A DNA stretch of 20,313 nt from an uncultured Christensenella sp. (GTDB lineage: Bacteria; Bacillota; Clostridia; Christensenellales; UBA3700): the NCBI GenBank assembly GCA_910577795.1, contig CAJTNW010000002.1, positions 14,325 to 34,637 of the forward strand, read 5' to 3'. Shown here piece after piece: positions 14,208 to 20,313 of the stretch (position 1 is the first letter of the stretch; the number at the start of each line of letters is the position of its first letter). The translations under genes were made by a program, and so were the position numbers. A model generated the notes under the pieces. It saw nothing but the letters and a program-made list of their open reading frames with translations. It was not told where the DNA came from and did no database searches.

Positions 14208-16361
14208 TTATTGTTTTAATTCTATAGGTGCTAATTCTAAGTTAAAGTTTTTGTTGCCTAATTTTGCAAATAATATTGTTGCGGTTGAACCATCTAAAGC
14301 AATAATAACCCCTTCACCATATCTAGAGTGAATTACAGCACTTCCAACTTTAAAAACAGTAATATCTTTTTGCAAATTACTTTTTATGCTGTTAGGTTTT
14401 GATATAGGTCTTTCCTTTGCAATATTTGCATATTCGGATATTTTCATTGGTTTAAATTGTGCTGGGTCTTTTTGAATTAATCCTGCCTCTTCTACAAAGC
14501 GACTTACTAAATTGTATTCAACCTTGCCAAATCTATAGCGGTTACCAGCACTTGTCAAATAAAGTCTATCCTCCGCCCTAGTTATTGCAACATACATACA
14601 ACGACGTTCCTCTTCCATCTCTGCTGGATTATTTAAGGCTTTGCTACTTGGGAATATATTTTCCTCAAGTCCAACTATAAACACTACTTTATATTCAAGA
14701 CCTTTTACACCATGCACTGTTGCAAGTGTTAGATAATCACCAGCAACATCCTCATCGCTATTGCTAATAAGAGAAATTGACTGCATAAAGTCTTCCAATG
14801 TTGCACCTTCATTTTGCTCTGTATACTCATGTATTATTGTCATAAACTCGTCAATATTTTCAAGTTTATTTTTATCATCAATATTATCTATATCGTATAC
14901 AGAATAAAAGTCAACTCTTTCCAATAAGTATTTTGCAAAATCCTCAAAACTTTTATCTAATTTTGCGCGCATTAAATCTACAATTAAATCAGTAAATTTG
15001 GCAAACTTATCTTTCATTGCTTTTGTAAAATAAGTATTATCCTCTATCTCAAGCAAAGCATCTATCATAGTTTTGCCGCTTGCACTGCAATAATCTCTCA
15101 ATTTTTGTATTGCAGTTTCGCCAATACCACGTTTAGGAAAATTAATAATACGCACTATACTCTCACTATCAAGTGGATTCGCTACCATTCTAAAATATGC
15201 AATAGTGTCAAGTATTTCTTTTCGGTCATAAAACTTAAAACCACCAATAAGTTTGTATCTTATACCATACATATTCATTTTTTCTTCAAAGTTACGTGTC
15301 AAACTATTAAGCCTTACCAAAATAGCAAAATCACTAAGTGCATAACCATTGTAGTCACAAAGTTTTCTTATCTCACCAAGCACATAATCTACTTCTTCTT
15401 TATCATTATAGCAAGATTTATACTCTACTTTTACACCTTTTTCGCCACCAGTCCAAAGTTCTTTACCCATTCTTTGTTTATTTTTGGAAATAACTTTGTT
15501 TGCACAGTCCAAAATATTTTGAGTGCTACGATAGTTTTGTTGCAATTTATATATTCTGCAACTAGGATATAATTTTTGAAAGTTTAATATATTTCCAACT
15601 TCTGCACCGCGCCAACCATAAATACTTTGGTCATCATCACCTACTACAAACAAATTGCCATGTTTGAAAGCAAGCATACGAATAAGAAGCATTTGTATTT
15701 TGTTTGTATCTTGAAACTCGTCAACGTGAATATATTTAAATCTCTCTTGGTATTTTGCCCTAACTTCTGGAAATTCCTTAAACAAATAAACTGTTTTTAA
15801 CAATAAATCGTCAAAATCTACAGCATTATTTTCTCTTAATTCCTTTTCATATTGTATATATACTTCTTTTATCAAATCGGCATTTTTACCGCCTACAGCC
15901 AAACAATATTCTTCAATACTAACGCCCATATTTTTTACATTGCTAATATGGTTTCTAATACTTTTTGACTCTTTTTCGTCAATATTTAAACTTTTAACTA
16001 TTCTATTTACTAATCTTGAAGAATCTGAAGAGGTAAAAATTGAAAAGTTTGAAGTATACCCTAATTTTTCAATTTCATATCTTAATATTTTTGCACAAAA
16101 ACTATGAAAAGTTGATACCCAAATATCACTTCTACCAGTAATTTTATTTACCCTATCTAGCATTTCTTTTGCGGCTTTGTTTGTAAATGTTATTGCCAAA
16201 ATATTGTAACCATCTACCCCTTTTTCATCCAAAAGATATGCTATTCTATGAGTTAGTACACGAGTTTTGCCACTGCCTGCTCCTGCAAGCACCAAAATCT
16301 GTCCTTCAGTATCGTATACTGGTTGTAATTGTTCGCTATTTAATAATTGAGAGTAATCCAT
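14208..16361 (-). CDS. pcrA: ATP-dependent DNA helicase PcrA/UvrD
   Basis: A superfamily 1A 3'-5' helicase acting in repair and in clearing proteins or RNA polymerase from DNA, 717 aa. The Q motif begins at LNSEQLQPV. Walker A is GAGSGKT (residues 27-33), motif II reads VDEFQDTN, motif III GDDDQSIYGWRGA, motif IV QNYRST, motif V TVHGVKGLEY, and motif VI VAITRAEDRLYLT. The C-terminal tail ends with a small beta-rich segment (VGSAVIHSRYGEGVIIAL), the Tudor-like RNA-polymerase interaction domain known in PcrA. AAAGG nine bases upstream supports the start. All motifs are intact. Confidence 0.97.
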   Translation of the reverse strand: MDYSQLLNSEQLQPVYDTEGQILVLAGAGSGKTRVLTHRIAYLLDEKGVDGYNILAITFTNKAAKEMLDRVNKITGRSDIWVSTFHSFCAKILRYEIEKLGYTSNFSIFTSSDSSRLVNRIVKSLNIDEKESKSIRNHISNVKNMGVSIEEYCLAVGGKNADLIKEVYIQYEKELRENNAVDFDDLLLKTVYLFKEFPEVRAKYQERFKYIHVDEFQDTNKIQMLLIRMLAFKHGNLFVVGDDDQSIYGWRGAEVGNILNFQKLYPSCRIYKLQQNYRSTQNILDCANKVISKNKQRMGKELWTGGEKGVKVEYKSCYNDKEEVDYVLGEIRKLCDYNGYALSDFAILVRLNSLTRNFEEKMNMYGIRYKLIGGFKFYDRKEILDTIAYFRMVANPLDSESIVRIINFPKRGIGETAIQKLRDYCSASGKTMIDALLEIEDNTYFTKAMKDKFAKFTDLIVDLMRAKLDKSFEDFAKYLLERVDFYSVYDIDNIDDKNKLENIDEFMTIIHEYTEQNEGATLEDFMQSISLISNSDEDVAGDYLTLATVHGVKGLEYKVVFIVGLEENIFPSSKALNNPAEMEEERRCMYVAITRAEDRLYLTSAGNRYRFGKVEYNLVSRFVEEAGLIQKDPAQFKPMKISEYANIAKERPISKPNSIKSNLQKDITVFKVGSAVIHSRYGEGVIIALDGSTATILFAKLGNKNFNLELAPIELKQ

Positions 16362-16403
16362 ATTATTTTACCTTTAATTTTAAAACAAATTGTAAGTTTT
16401 CAT

Positions 16404-16434
16404 AAATTAACCCGTACCTTAGCACGGGTAATTT
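16404..16434. terminator. Hairpin between the 237-aa gene and pcrA (probable terminator)
   Basis: ACCCGT (16410-16415) pairs with ACGGGT (16424-16429) around an 8-base loop, and the AT flanks can extend the stem if one A is bulged. It follows the stop codon of the 237-aa minus-strand gene, the only G/C-rich palindrome in this gap. The T-run on the minus strand is poor, so termination there may be weak. Confidence 0.5.
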
Positions 16435-16439
16435 TGATA

Positions 16440-17153
16440 TTAAATTATACTATAATTTTTTAGTTCGTTTTCAAATGCTTTTACCTGACTTGTGTATGCC
16501 CTATTTGCTATTAAAGCATATTTTAATCCTAACCATAAAGATTTTATCAGCATAACATTACCACTTTCAACCGCAAAATGCAAGCCTTCAAGTATTACAT
16601 AAATCTCACGTCTTACTTCGTCAGACAATGTTTTATCATTTACTAATTGGTCACTAATCGAAATAATATTGCCGTTTAGTAACTCAACCAATTGACGTGG
16701 CAGACTTTTTGCCTGAATATTAGTATCTGCATCAACTATCCTATCCCTTTGGCTAAGTACTCTTTCAAATGCTTTAACATAAGGAAAAACAATTAAACCA
16801 CAAAAATCAATAAAACTATCAGATATATTTTTTCGAGGAAAAGTATTTTTTAAAAAGTTTAAATATTCAATATTACCTCTATCAATATCAAACAAAATTT
16901 TAGTTACAAGCACTATTATTTTATAATCGTCATCTGGCATTTTAATTCTGCCACTTGCCATTGACTCATTAAAAATACTATTAAAATCAAAATTTTGGTT
17001 AGCATGCTTTACTGCAAAAAACAATTGTTCATTAGTAGTAACAAACTTTAAAATTTTGGTTATAATCTCATTTGACATAATAAAATTAGAACGTTCTAAT
17101 TCTAAATATAGCAAGTTAAAAGATTTAATAAGTTCTTCATTTGAAATTTTCAT
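16440..17153 (-). CDS. Hypothetical protein, 237 aa
   Basis: I do not recognise a family. The protein is soluble, with no signal peptide, and appears almost entirely alpha-helical, with heptad-like amphipathic segments across its length (for example LIKSFNLLYLELER near the start and VRREIYVILEGLHFAVE near residue 185). There are no obvious catalytic or metal motifs. GGAGGT seven bases before the ATG is an excellent ribosome binding site, and a good promoter lies about 20 bp upstream. It is divergent from the HPr-like/DUF4364 operon with a shared control region, and has its own hairpin downstream, so it is probably a single-gene transcript. Certainly a gene; role unknown. Confidence 0.8.
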   Translation of the reverse strand: MKISNEELIKSFNLLYLELERSNFIMSNEIITKILKFVTTNEQLFFAVKHANQNFDFNSIFNESMASGRIKMPDDDYKIIVLVTKILFDIDRGNIEYLNFLKNTFPRKNISDSFIDFCGLIVFPYVKAFERVLSQRDRIVDADTNIQAKSLPRQLVELLNGNIISISDQLVNDKTLSDEVRREIYVILEGLHFAVESGNVMLIKSLWLGLKYALIANRAYTSQVKAFENELKNYSII

Positions 17154-17173
17154 ACCAGACCTCCGACATTAAT

Positions 17174-17202
17174 ATTTTAACATATTAATAATAATATTGC
17201 AA
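17174..17202 (-). promoter_or_regulatory. Candidate promoter of the 237-aa gene
   Basis: On the minus strand TTGCAA (17202-17197) and TAAAAT (17179-17174) are 17 bp apart, just upstream of the GGAGGT ribosome binding site of the 237-aa gene. The spacing is optimal and each box is close to consensus. Confidence 0.5.
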
Positions 17203-17214
17203 GTATTGTATACT
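17202..17214. promoter_or_regulatory. Dyad AGTAT-TGT-ATACT between divergent promoters
   Basis: A perfect 5-bp dyad centred between the -35 boxes of the two divergent promoters. The right half, TGTATACT (17207-17214), recurs at 17242-17249, over the -10 box of the plus-strand promoter. A protein binding both copies could control both directions. Candidate operator only. Confidence 0.3.
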
Positions 17215-17220
17215 TTTTTC

Positions 17221-17249
17221 TTGCAAAATAACGTATAATAGTGTATACT
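17221..17249 (+). promoter_or_regulatory. Candidate promoter of the HPr-like/DUF4364 operon
   Basis: TTGCAA (17221-17226) and TATACT (17244-17249) with a 17-bp spacer, 84 bp before the HPr-like ATG. Both boxes match consensus at four or more positions. Confidence 0.5.
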
Positions 17250-17332
17250 AATATTAAAGATAATTATTGCAATTATGCAATAAAAAATATTACATAATTT
17301 TAATAGGAATTGTGTAATAACTAGGAGGTTTT

Positions 17333-17563
17333 ATGAAATCAGTTCAAATTAAATTAAAGTTAGCAGAACATGTTAAATCTTTTGTACAAAAAGTTGCAGT
17401 TTTTCCTGGCGAACTTGACCTTCGCTCAGGCAGATATGTTGTAGATGCAAAAAGCATACTAGGCATATTCAGTCTTGACTTATCAAAACCAATTACACTT
17501 GAAATTTATGACAATGACTGCGAAGAATTACTAAAAAGTTTAGAGGAGTTTATTATTAAATAA
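17333..17563 (+). CDS. HPr-like protein without the PTS histidine (Crh-like)
   Basis: The 76-aa protein has the length and fold pattern of HPr. Its second half aligns without gaps to HPr: SGRYVVDAKSILGIFSL corresponds to the NGKxVNLKSIMGVMSL segment, and the regulatory Ser46 is kept as S41. The active-site block GLHARP is absent. Counting back from S41 puts Leu10 where His15 should be; the nearest histidine is H13. It therefore cannot act as a normal phosphocarrier for sugar uptake, but could still be phosphorylated on serine, as in Bacillus Crh. Whether HPr kinase recognises it is inference. AGGAGG is close to the ATG. The stop codon overlaps the next start as TAATG, so it is probably made together with the DUF4364 protein. 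Confidence 0.8.
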   Translation: MKSVQIKLKLAEHVKSFVQKVAVFPGELDLRSGRYVVDAKSILGIFSLDLSKPITLEIYDNDCEELLKSLEEFIIK

Positions 17564-18081
17564 TGCAACTAAAAGACAAGGCACTTAACAAAGTTATTCT
17601 GCTTTTTGTTATGGATTGCATGGAAATCCCTTTGAAAATCGATACATTAACTGAAATTTGCGATGCAAATAAGTGGGTCGGTTTTATGGATTGTAAAGAT
17701 TGCGTCGTTGACCTTATCGAAGTTGGACATATAGTAGACATAAGCAAAAATAACGAGAAATTATATATATTATCTAATAAAGGCAAAGAGTGTTTGAGTA
17801 TTTTTTACAAAGAAATACCACTATCTAAGCGAGATGAAATAAAGGCAACTGTTAAAGAACAACGTTGCCATTATCGTCGTTTGCAAGATTATTTTAGTGA
17901 CTATTTTATGAATGATGATGGCTCATATACAGTAATTTTACGTATAAACACCCCTGCCCAACCACTGCTTGATTTAAAACTTTGCGTCCAAAATAAAGCA
18001 AGAGCAAAATGGCTTTATAAAAATTGGATAGACAAAGCACCAAGTGTATATGAGTTTTTACATACTCAATTATTAGAATAA
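17563..18081 (+). CDS. DUF4364 family protein, winged-helix type
   Basis: A 172-aa protein matching my recollection of the DUF4364 family, widespread in Clostridia. The N-terminal about 90 residues look like a winged helix: helices LNKVILLFVMDCMEIPL, LTEICDANKW and CVVDLIEVGHIVDI, followed by a wing and the segment LYILSNKGKECLSIFYKEIP that typically ends these domains. The remaining about 80 residues carry a mixed alpha/beta region ending in an amphipathic helix. No member's function is known to me; DNA binding is likely from the fold. It is coupled by a one-base overlap to the HPr-like gene, which suggests a shared signalling role, and is followed by a hairpin terminator. Confidence 0.8.
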   Translation: MQLKDKALNKVILLFVMDCMEIPLKIDTLTEICDANKWVGFMDCKDCVVDLIEVGHIVDISKNNEKLYILSNKGKECLSIFYKEIPLSKRDEIKATVKEQRCHYRRLQDYFSDYFMNDDGSYTVILRINTPAQPLLDLKLCVQNKARAKWLYKNWIDKAPSVYEFLHTQLLE

Positions 18082-18091
18082 TTACAACAAA

Positions 18092-18123
18092 AAAAGTGGA
18101 TTTTAAATTCACTTTTAATTTTT
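18092..18123 (+). terminator. Intrinsic terminator after the DUF4364 gene
   Basis: An 11-bp stem with one G-T pair, AAAAGTGGATT (18092-18102) and AATTCACTTTT (18106-18116), loop TTA, followed by AATTTTT. It lies only 22 bp before the next ATG, so the downstream gene needs read-through or a promoter inside the preceding gene. Confidence 0.6.
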
Positions 18124-18145
18124 AAAAATAAATAAGGATAAATTT

Positions 18146-18400
18146 ATGTATAAATACAAAACTAAAGGTGTTTGTTCACAAGAGATATTATTTGATATAA
18201 AAGATGATATAATAACAGATTTGCACATAGTAGGCGGTTGCCGTGGCAACACTCAAGGTGTTGCAAAACTTGCTATTGGTAGAAATATAAATGAAGTAAT
18301 ACCCCTAATTAAAGGCATAAAATGCAGAGGCAATACAAGTTGCCCTGACCAACTGGCAATAGCACTAGAAAATTATAAAACACAAAAAAATCTGCAATAA
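18146..18400 (+). CDS. TSCPD domain-containing protein (TIGR03905 type)
   Basis: An 84-aa protein carrying the eponymous TSCPDQLA motif (about residues 64-71) and the conserved upstream pattern GGCRGNTQGVAKLAIGR. The four cysteines C10, C32, C60 and C66 are arranged as in this small family, which resembles the C-terminal zinc-binding tail of some class II ribonucleotide reductases. Stand-alone members occur across Clostridia and have no established role that I know of. AAGGA eight bases upstream supports the start. Its last codons form the left arm of the terminator and its TAA lies in the loop. No ribonucleotide reductase gene is in the window. Confidence 0.88.
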   Translation: MYKYKTKGVCSQEILFDIKDDIITDLHIVGGCRGNTQGVAKLAIGRNINEVIPLIKGIKCRGNTSCPDQLAIALENYKTQKNLQ

Positions 18401-18415
18401 AATTGCAGATTTTTT
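18385..18415. terminator. Bidirectional intrinsic terminator between the TSCPD gene and pyrE
   Basis: A 13-bp stem with core TCTGCAA (18391-18397) and TTGCAGA (18403-18409), extended by A/T pairs to 18385 and 18415, with T-runs in both directions. It separates two convergent genes. Confidence 0.88.
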
Positions 18416-18446
18416 ATTTTATATTATTTAATTTTAGTAAAGTTTA

Positions 18447-19019
18447 TTATGCTCTGCTGCCTGGTTTGTAAATTGGTAAACCTTGTTTGCAAAGTGGGCA
18501 TTCATCTGGCTCATAAGAGATTACTTCCATAGAAAGTAGATTTACAAATTTAACACCAAAATCTACCTTGCCATTGCTTCTATCAACTATACTTGCAACT
18601 GCACTAACTGTGCAACCACTATCTTGCACAAGTTTTACAACCTCTTTTACAGAACCACCAGTTGTTACTACGTCCTCAACAACAATAACTTTAGCATTTT
18701 CAGGAAGGCTGAAACCTCTTCTGAATGTCATAGCACCATTTTCTCTTTCTGCAAAAATATTAGGAACATGCAATTGTCTTGCCATTTCATAGCCCATTAA
18801 AATACCGCCAACTGCTGGTGAAACAACAATATCACAAGGAATATCTTTTAATTTTTCTGCAAGTTCTTTGCATAAAGTCGCTGCAGAATCAGTATCTACA
18901 AATAATTTTGCACATTGCATATAAGTATCACTATGTCTGCCAGAAGTCAATTTAAAGTGTCCTTTTAGTACACCGCCTGTTTTTTGAAAAATTTCCAAAA
19001 CTTGTTCATTAGTCATCAT
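18447..19019 (-). CDS. pyrE: Orotate phosphoribosyltransferase
   Basis: Converts orotate and PRPP to orotidine 5'-phosphate in pyrimidine synthesis. The 190-aa protein has the PRPP loop VIVVEDVVTTGGS (residues 111-123) and the N-terminal substrate segment HFKLTSGRHSDTYMQ. Its C terminus, CPLCKQGLPIYKPGSR, is a signature of the Thermus-type PyrE group (TIGR01367) and carries a CxxC pair. The first of two adjacent ATGs is favoured because AGGAG lies nine bases before it. No other pyrimidine gene is adjacent. A TATAAT at 19084-19079 on the minus strand with a weak -35 could give it its own promoter; otherwise it is read with the ABC ATPase 93 bp upstream. Confidence 0.95.
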   Translation of the reverse strand: MMTNEQVLEIFQKTGGVLKGHFKLTSGRHSDTYMQCAKLFVDTDSAATLCKELAEKLKDIPCDIVVSPAVGGILMGYEMARQLHVPNIFAERENGAMTFRRGFSLPENAKVIVVEDVVTTGGSVKEVVKLVQDSGCTVSAVASIVDRSNGKVDFGVKFVNLLSMEVISYEPDECPLCKQGLPIYKPGSRA

Positions 19020-19112
19020 AAAATATATCTCCTATTTTGTAATTTCTATTTTTGTATTTTTATAATTTATTAAATCAAATTATAGTATCACCTTTTTTAA
19101 TTATAACAATAA

Positions 19113-19781
19113 TTATTTTTCAAAAATAATTTTGCCATCTTTGAGCCTAATAATATGGTCTGCAATATCTATATGTTCCTCATTATGAGTTACCATAATT
19201 ACAGTTTTTCCACTTTTGCAAATATCCTGCAAAATTTTAATTACTTCTGCACCATTTACACTATCCAAGTTGCCAGTTGGCTCATCTGCAAGTATTATTT
19301 TTGGGTCATTTACAAGTGCTCTTGCTATTGCTACTCTTTGTTTTTGTCCGCCAGATAAGGTAGAAGTTTTTGCATGTGCCTTGTCTGTTAAACCTAATTT
19401 TTCCAAAAGTTCTTTTGCTTTTGCATCTTTTATTTGTCTTTTTTCGCCTGCAATAGTAAGTGGCAAAACAATGTTATCTGTTACCGAATAAGCAGGTTCT
19501 AAATAAAAAGACTGAAAAACATAGCCTATATTTTTATTTCTGTAAACACATAATTGTTTATCAGACATTTTGGTAACATCAACATCGTCTACAATTATTG
19601 TGCCACTGGTAGGACTATCAATACAGCCTATTAAATTTAAAATGGTAGATTTACCTGAACCTGACTGCCCAAGTATAACTAAAAATTCGCCATCTTGAAC
19701 ACTAAAACTTACATCGTCTAAGGCTAAAAGCGAACTATTTCCTCTACCAAACTTTTTTGTAATATTTTTTACTGAAATCAT
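19113..19781 (-). CDS. ABC transporter ATP-binding protein (MacB/LolD/FtsE-like group)
   Basis: A 222-aa nucleotide-binding subunit with Walker A GQSGSGKST (38-46), the Q-loop glutamine at Q90 (YVFQSFYL), signature LSGGQ (142-146), Walker B plus D-loop LADEPTGNLDS (165-174) and the switch histidine in MVTHNEEH. The VFQ and DEPTGNLD wording and the short length place it with ATPases that pair with FtsX/MacB-type permeases, often exporting peptides, lipids or lipoproteins. No FtsX/MacB permease is visible; the only neighbour is a four-helix membrane protein 21 bp upstream. The permease may lie beyond the right edge. Substrate unknown. Confidence 0.93.
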   Translation of the reverse strand: MISVKNITKKFGRGNSSLLALDDVSFSVQDGEFLVILGQSGSGKSTILNLIGCIDSPTSGTIIVDDVDVTKMSDKQLCVYRNKNIGYVFQSFYLEPAYSVTDNIVLPLTIAGEKRQIKDAKAKELLEKLGLTDKAHAKTSTLSGGQKQRVAIARALVNDPKIILADEPTGNLDSVNGAEVIKILQDICKSGKTVIMVTHNEEHIDIADHIIRLKDGKIIFEK

Positions 19782-19802
19782 AATATTAAATTGATACTAC
19801 CT

Positions 19803-20297
19803 TTATTTTATCTTTTTTGGTTTTACTGTTGCAATGCACATAATAATAGGAACTGCAAGGAATATTATACCCAAAATAATACCACCAATAAATATTAGAT
19901 ATTGTGCCCATTCAGGTTTAAAGATAGAAACCAAATCGTTATAAATTGGTGAAACAAATCCATCAATAAATCCAGTAAAATTAGCACCAAACTTTTGTAT
20001 TAAGCAAAGCACAAAAGTTAAAAACAACGGAATTGTAAGAATAGTACTATAAGTAGTTACTGCAATAGACAAAATATTTTTAGCAGGATTTTGTCTTCTA
20101 CCAGCAAACAAGTTGAAAGACATTATACCTATTGCCATAGATATAACTACTATAACATATCCTATCAATATATGTTCAAAATTATTATAAAATGGCATTA
20201 TATTTGCAACACCTATGATAGTAAGTAGCGATAAAATACCAAACACATTACCTGCAAGAGAAACTGCAAGAATTATATAATCAATTGCTTTTTTCAT
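19803..20297 (-). CDS. Hypothetical membrane protein with four predicted transmembrane helices
   Basis: A 164-aa protein with four strongly hydrophobic segments at about residues 8-29, 43-65, 77-101 and 132-157. It ends in the basic tail KPKKIK, which would favour a cytoplasmic C terminus. A short polar loop, NLFAGRRQNPAKN, between helices 2 and 3 is also basic and probably cytoplasmic. GGGAG six bases before the ATG supports the start. It is 21 bp upstream of the ABC ATPase, so it may be an accessory or small transmembrane subunit of that transporter. It lacks the large periplasmic domain of MacB-type permeases. I do not recognise a family. Confidence 0.8.
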   Translation of the reverse strand: MKKAIDYIILAVSLAGNVFGILSLLTIIGVANIMPFYNNFEHILIGYVIVVISMAIGIMSFNLFAGRRQNPAKNILSIAVTTYSTILTIPLFLTFVLCLIQKFGANFTGFIDGFVSPIYNDLVSIFKPEWAQYLIFIGGIILGIIFLAVPIIMCIATVKPKKIK

Positions 20298-20313
20298 AAA
20301 TACTCCCTTTTTT

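Noticed and set aside
15105..15572. Open frame of 155 aa antisense to pcrA
   Set aside because: Entirely opposite intact helicase motifs, low-complexity composition and no ribosome binding site.
17333..17563. A normal PTS HPr phosphocarrier (ptsH)
   Set aside because: The GLHARP active-site block and its histidine are missing, so the ptsH symbol is not justified.
19112..19131. Palindrome at the 3' end of the ABC ATPase gene
   Set aside because: Only A/T pairs, overlaps the last codons and is not followed by a T-run; the pattern is explained by the codons for IIFEK and the stop.

Overview
The window is AT-rich chromosomal DNA (roughly 30% G+C by eye) from a low-GC Firmicutes bacterium, most likely an uncultured Clostridia-type lineage. 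The evidence is the classic Firmicutes gene order yicC-gmk-rpoZ-coaBC-priA-def-fmt-rsmB-rlmN-rsgA, the pcrA-ligA pair, strong AGGAGG-type ribosome binding sites, and families typical of Clostridia (DUF4364, TIGR03905 TSCPD protein, Thermus-type PyrE). I see no rRNA, tRNA, CRISPR array, transposase or integrase.

Layout. (1) 1-9620, minus strand: a compact housekeeping operon read right to left from yicC to rsgA, whose 3' part is cut by the window edge. It covers RNA turnover, GMP kinase, RNA polymerase omega, coenzyme A synthesis, replication restart, the formylation/deformylation pair, and rRNA modification and ribosome assembly. Two gene sets usual at this locus are absent: remA between yicC and gmk, and the prpC-prkC phosphatase/kinase pair between rlmN and rsgA. 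(2) About 9770-12150: a 2.3-kb accessory island bounded by two copies of an identical 33-bp hairpin. Two very small minus-strand genes (71 and 46 aa) diverge from three tandem plus-strand paralogues, each made of two Cro/CI-type helix-turn-helix domains. The space between holds a perfect-consensus minus-strand promoter (TTGACA, 17 bp, TATAAT). Its spacer contains a 13-bp motif that recurs twice upstream of and at the start of the HTH genes. This looks like a self-contained regulatory circuit and is the most unusual part of the window. (3) 12160-16361, minus: ligA and pcrA (DNA repair and replication). (4) 16440-18415: an unrecognised 237-aa gene (minus) divergent from an HPr-like gene lacking the PTS histidine, which is translationally coupled to a DUF4364 winged-helix gene; a TSCPD protein follows. 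(5) 18447-20297, minus: pyrE, an ABC ATPase and a four-helix membrane protein.

The main inference is a bistable or autoregulated switch in the island: the double-HTH proteins probably bind the repeated GAACTTCGGCTC-type sites and control both their own operon and the divergent tiny genes. This rests on pattern and context only. Functions of the two tiny proteins, the 237-aa protein and the membrane protein are unknown to me.
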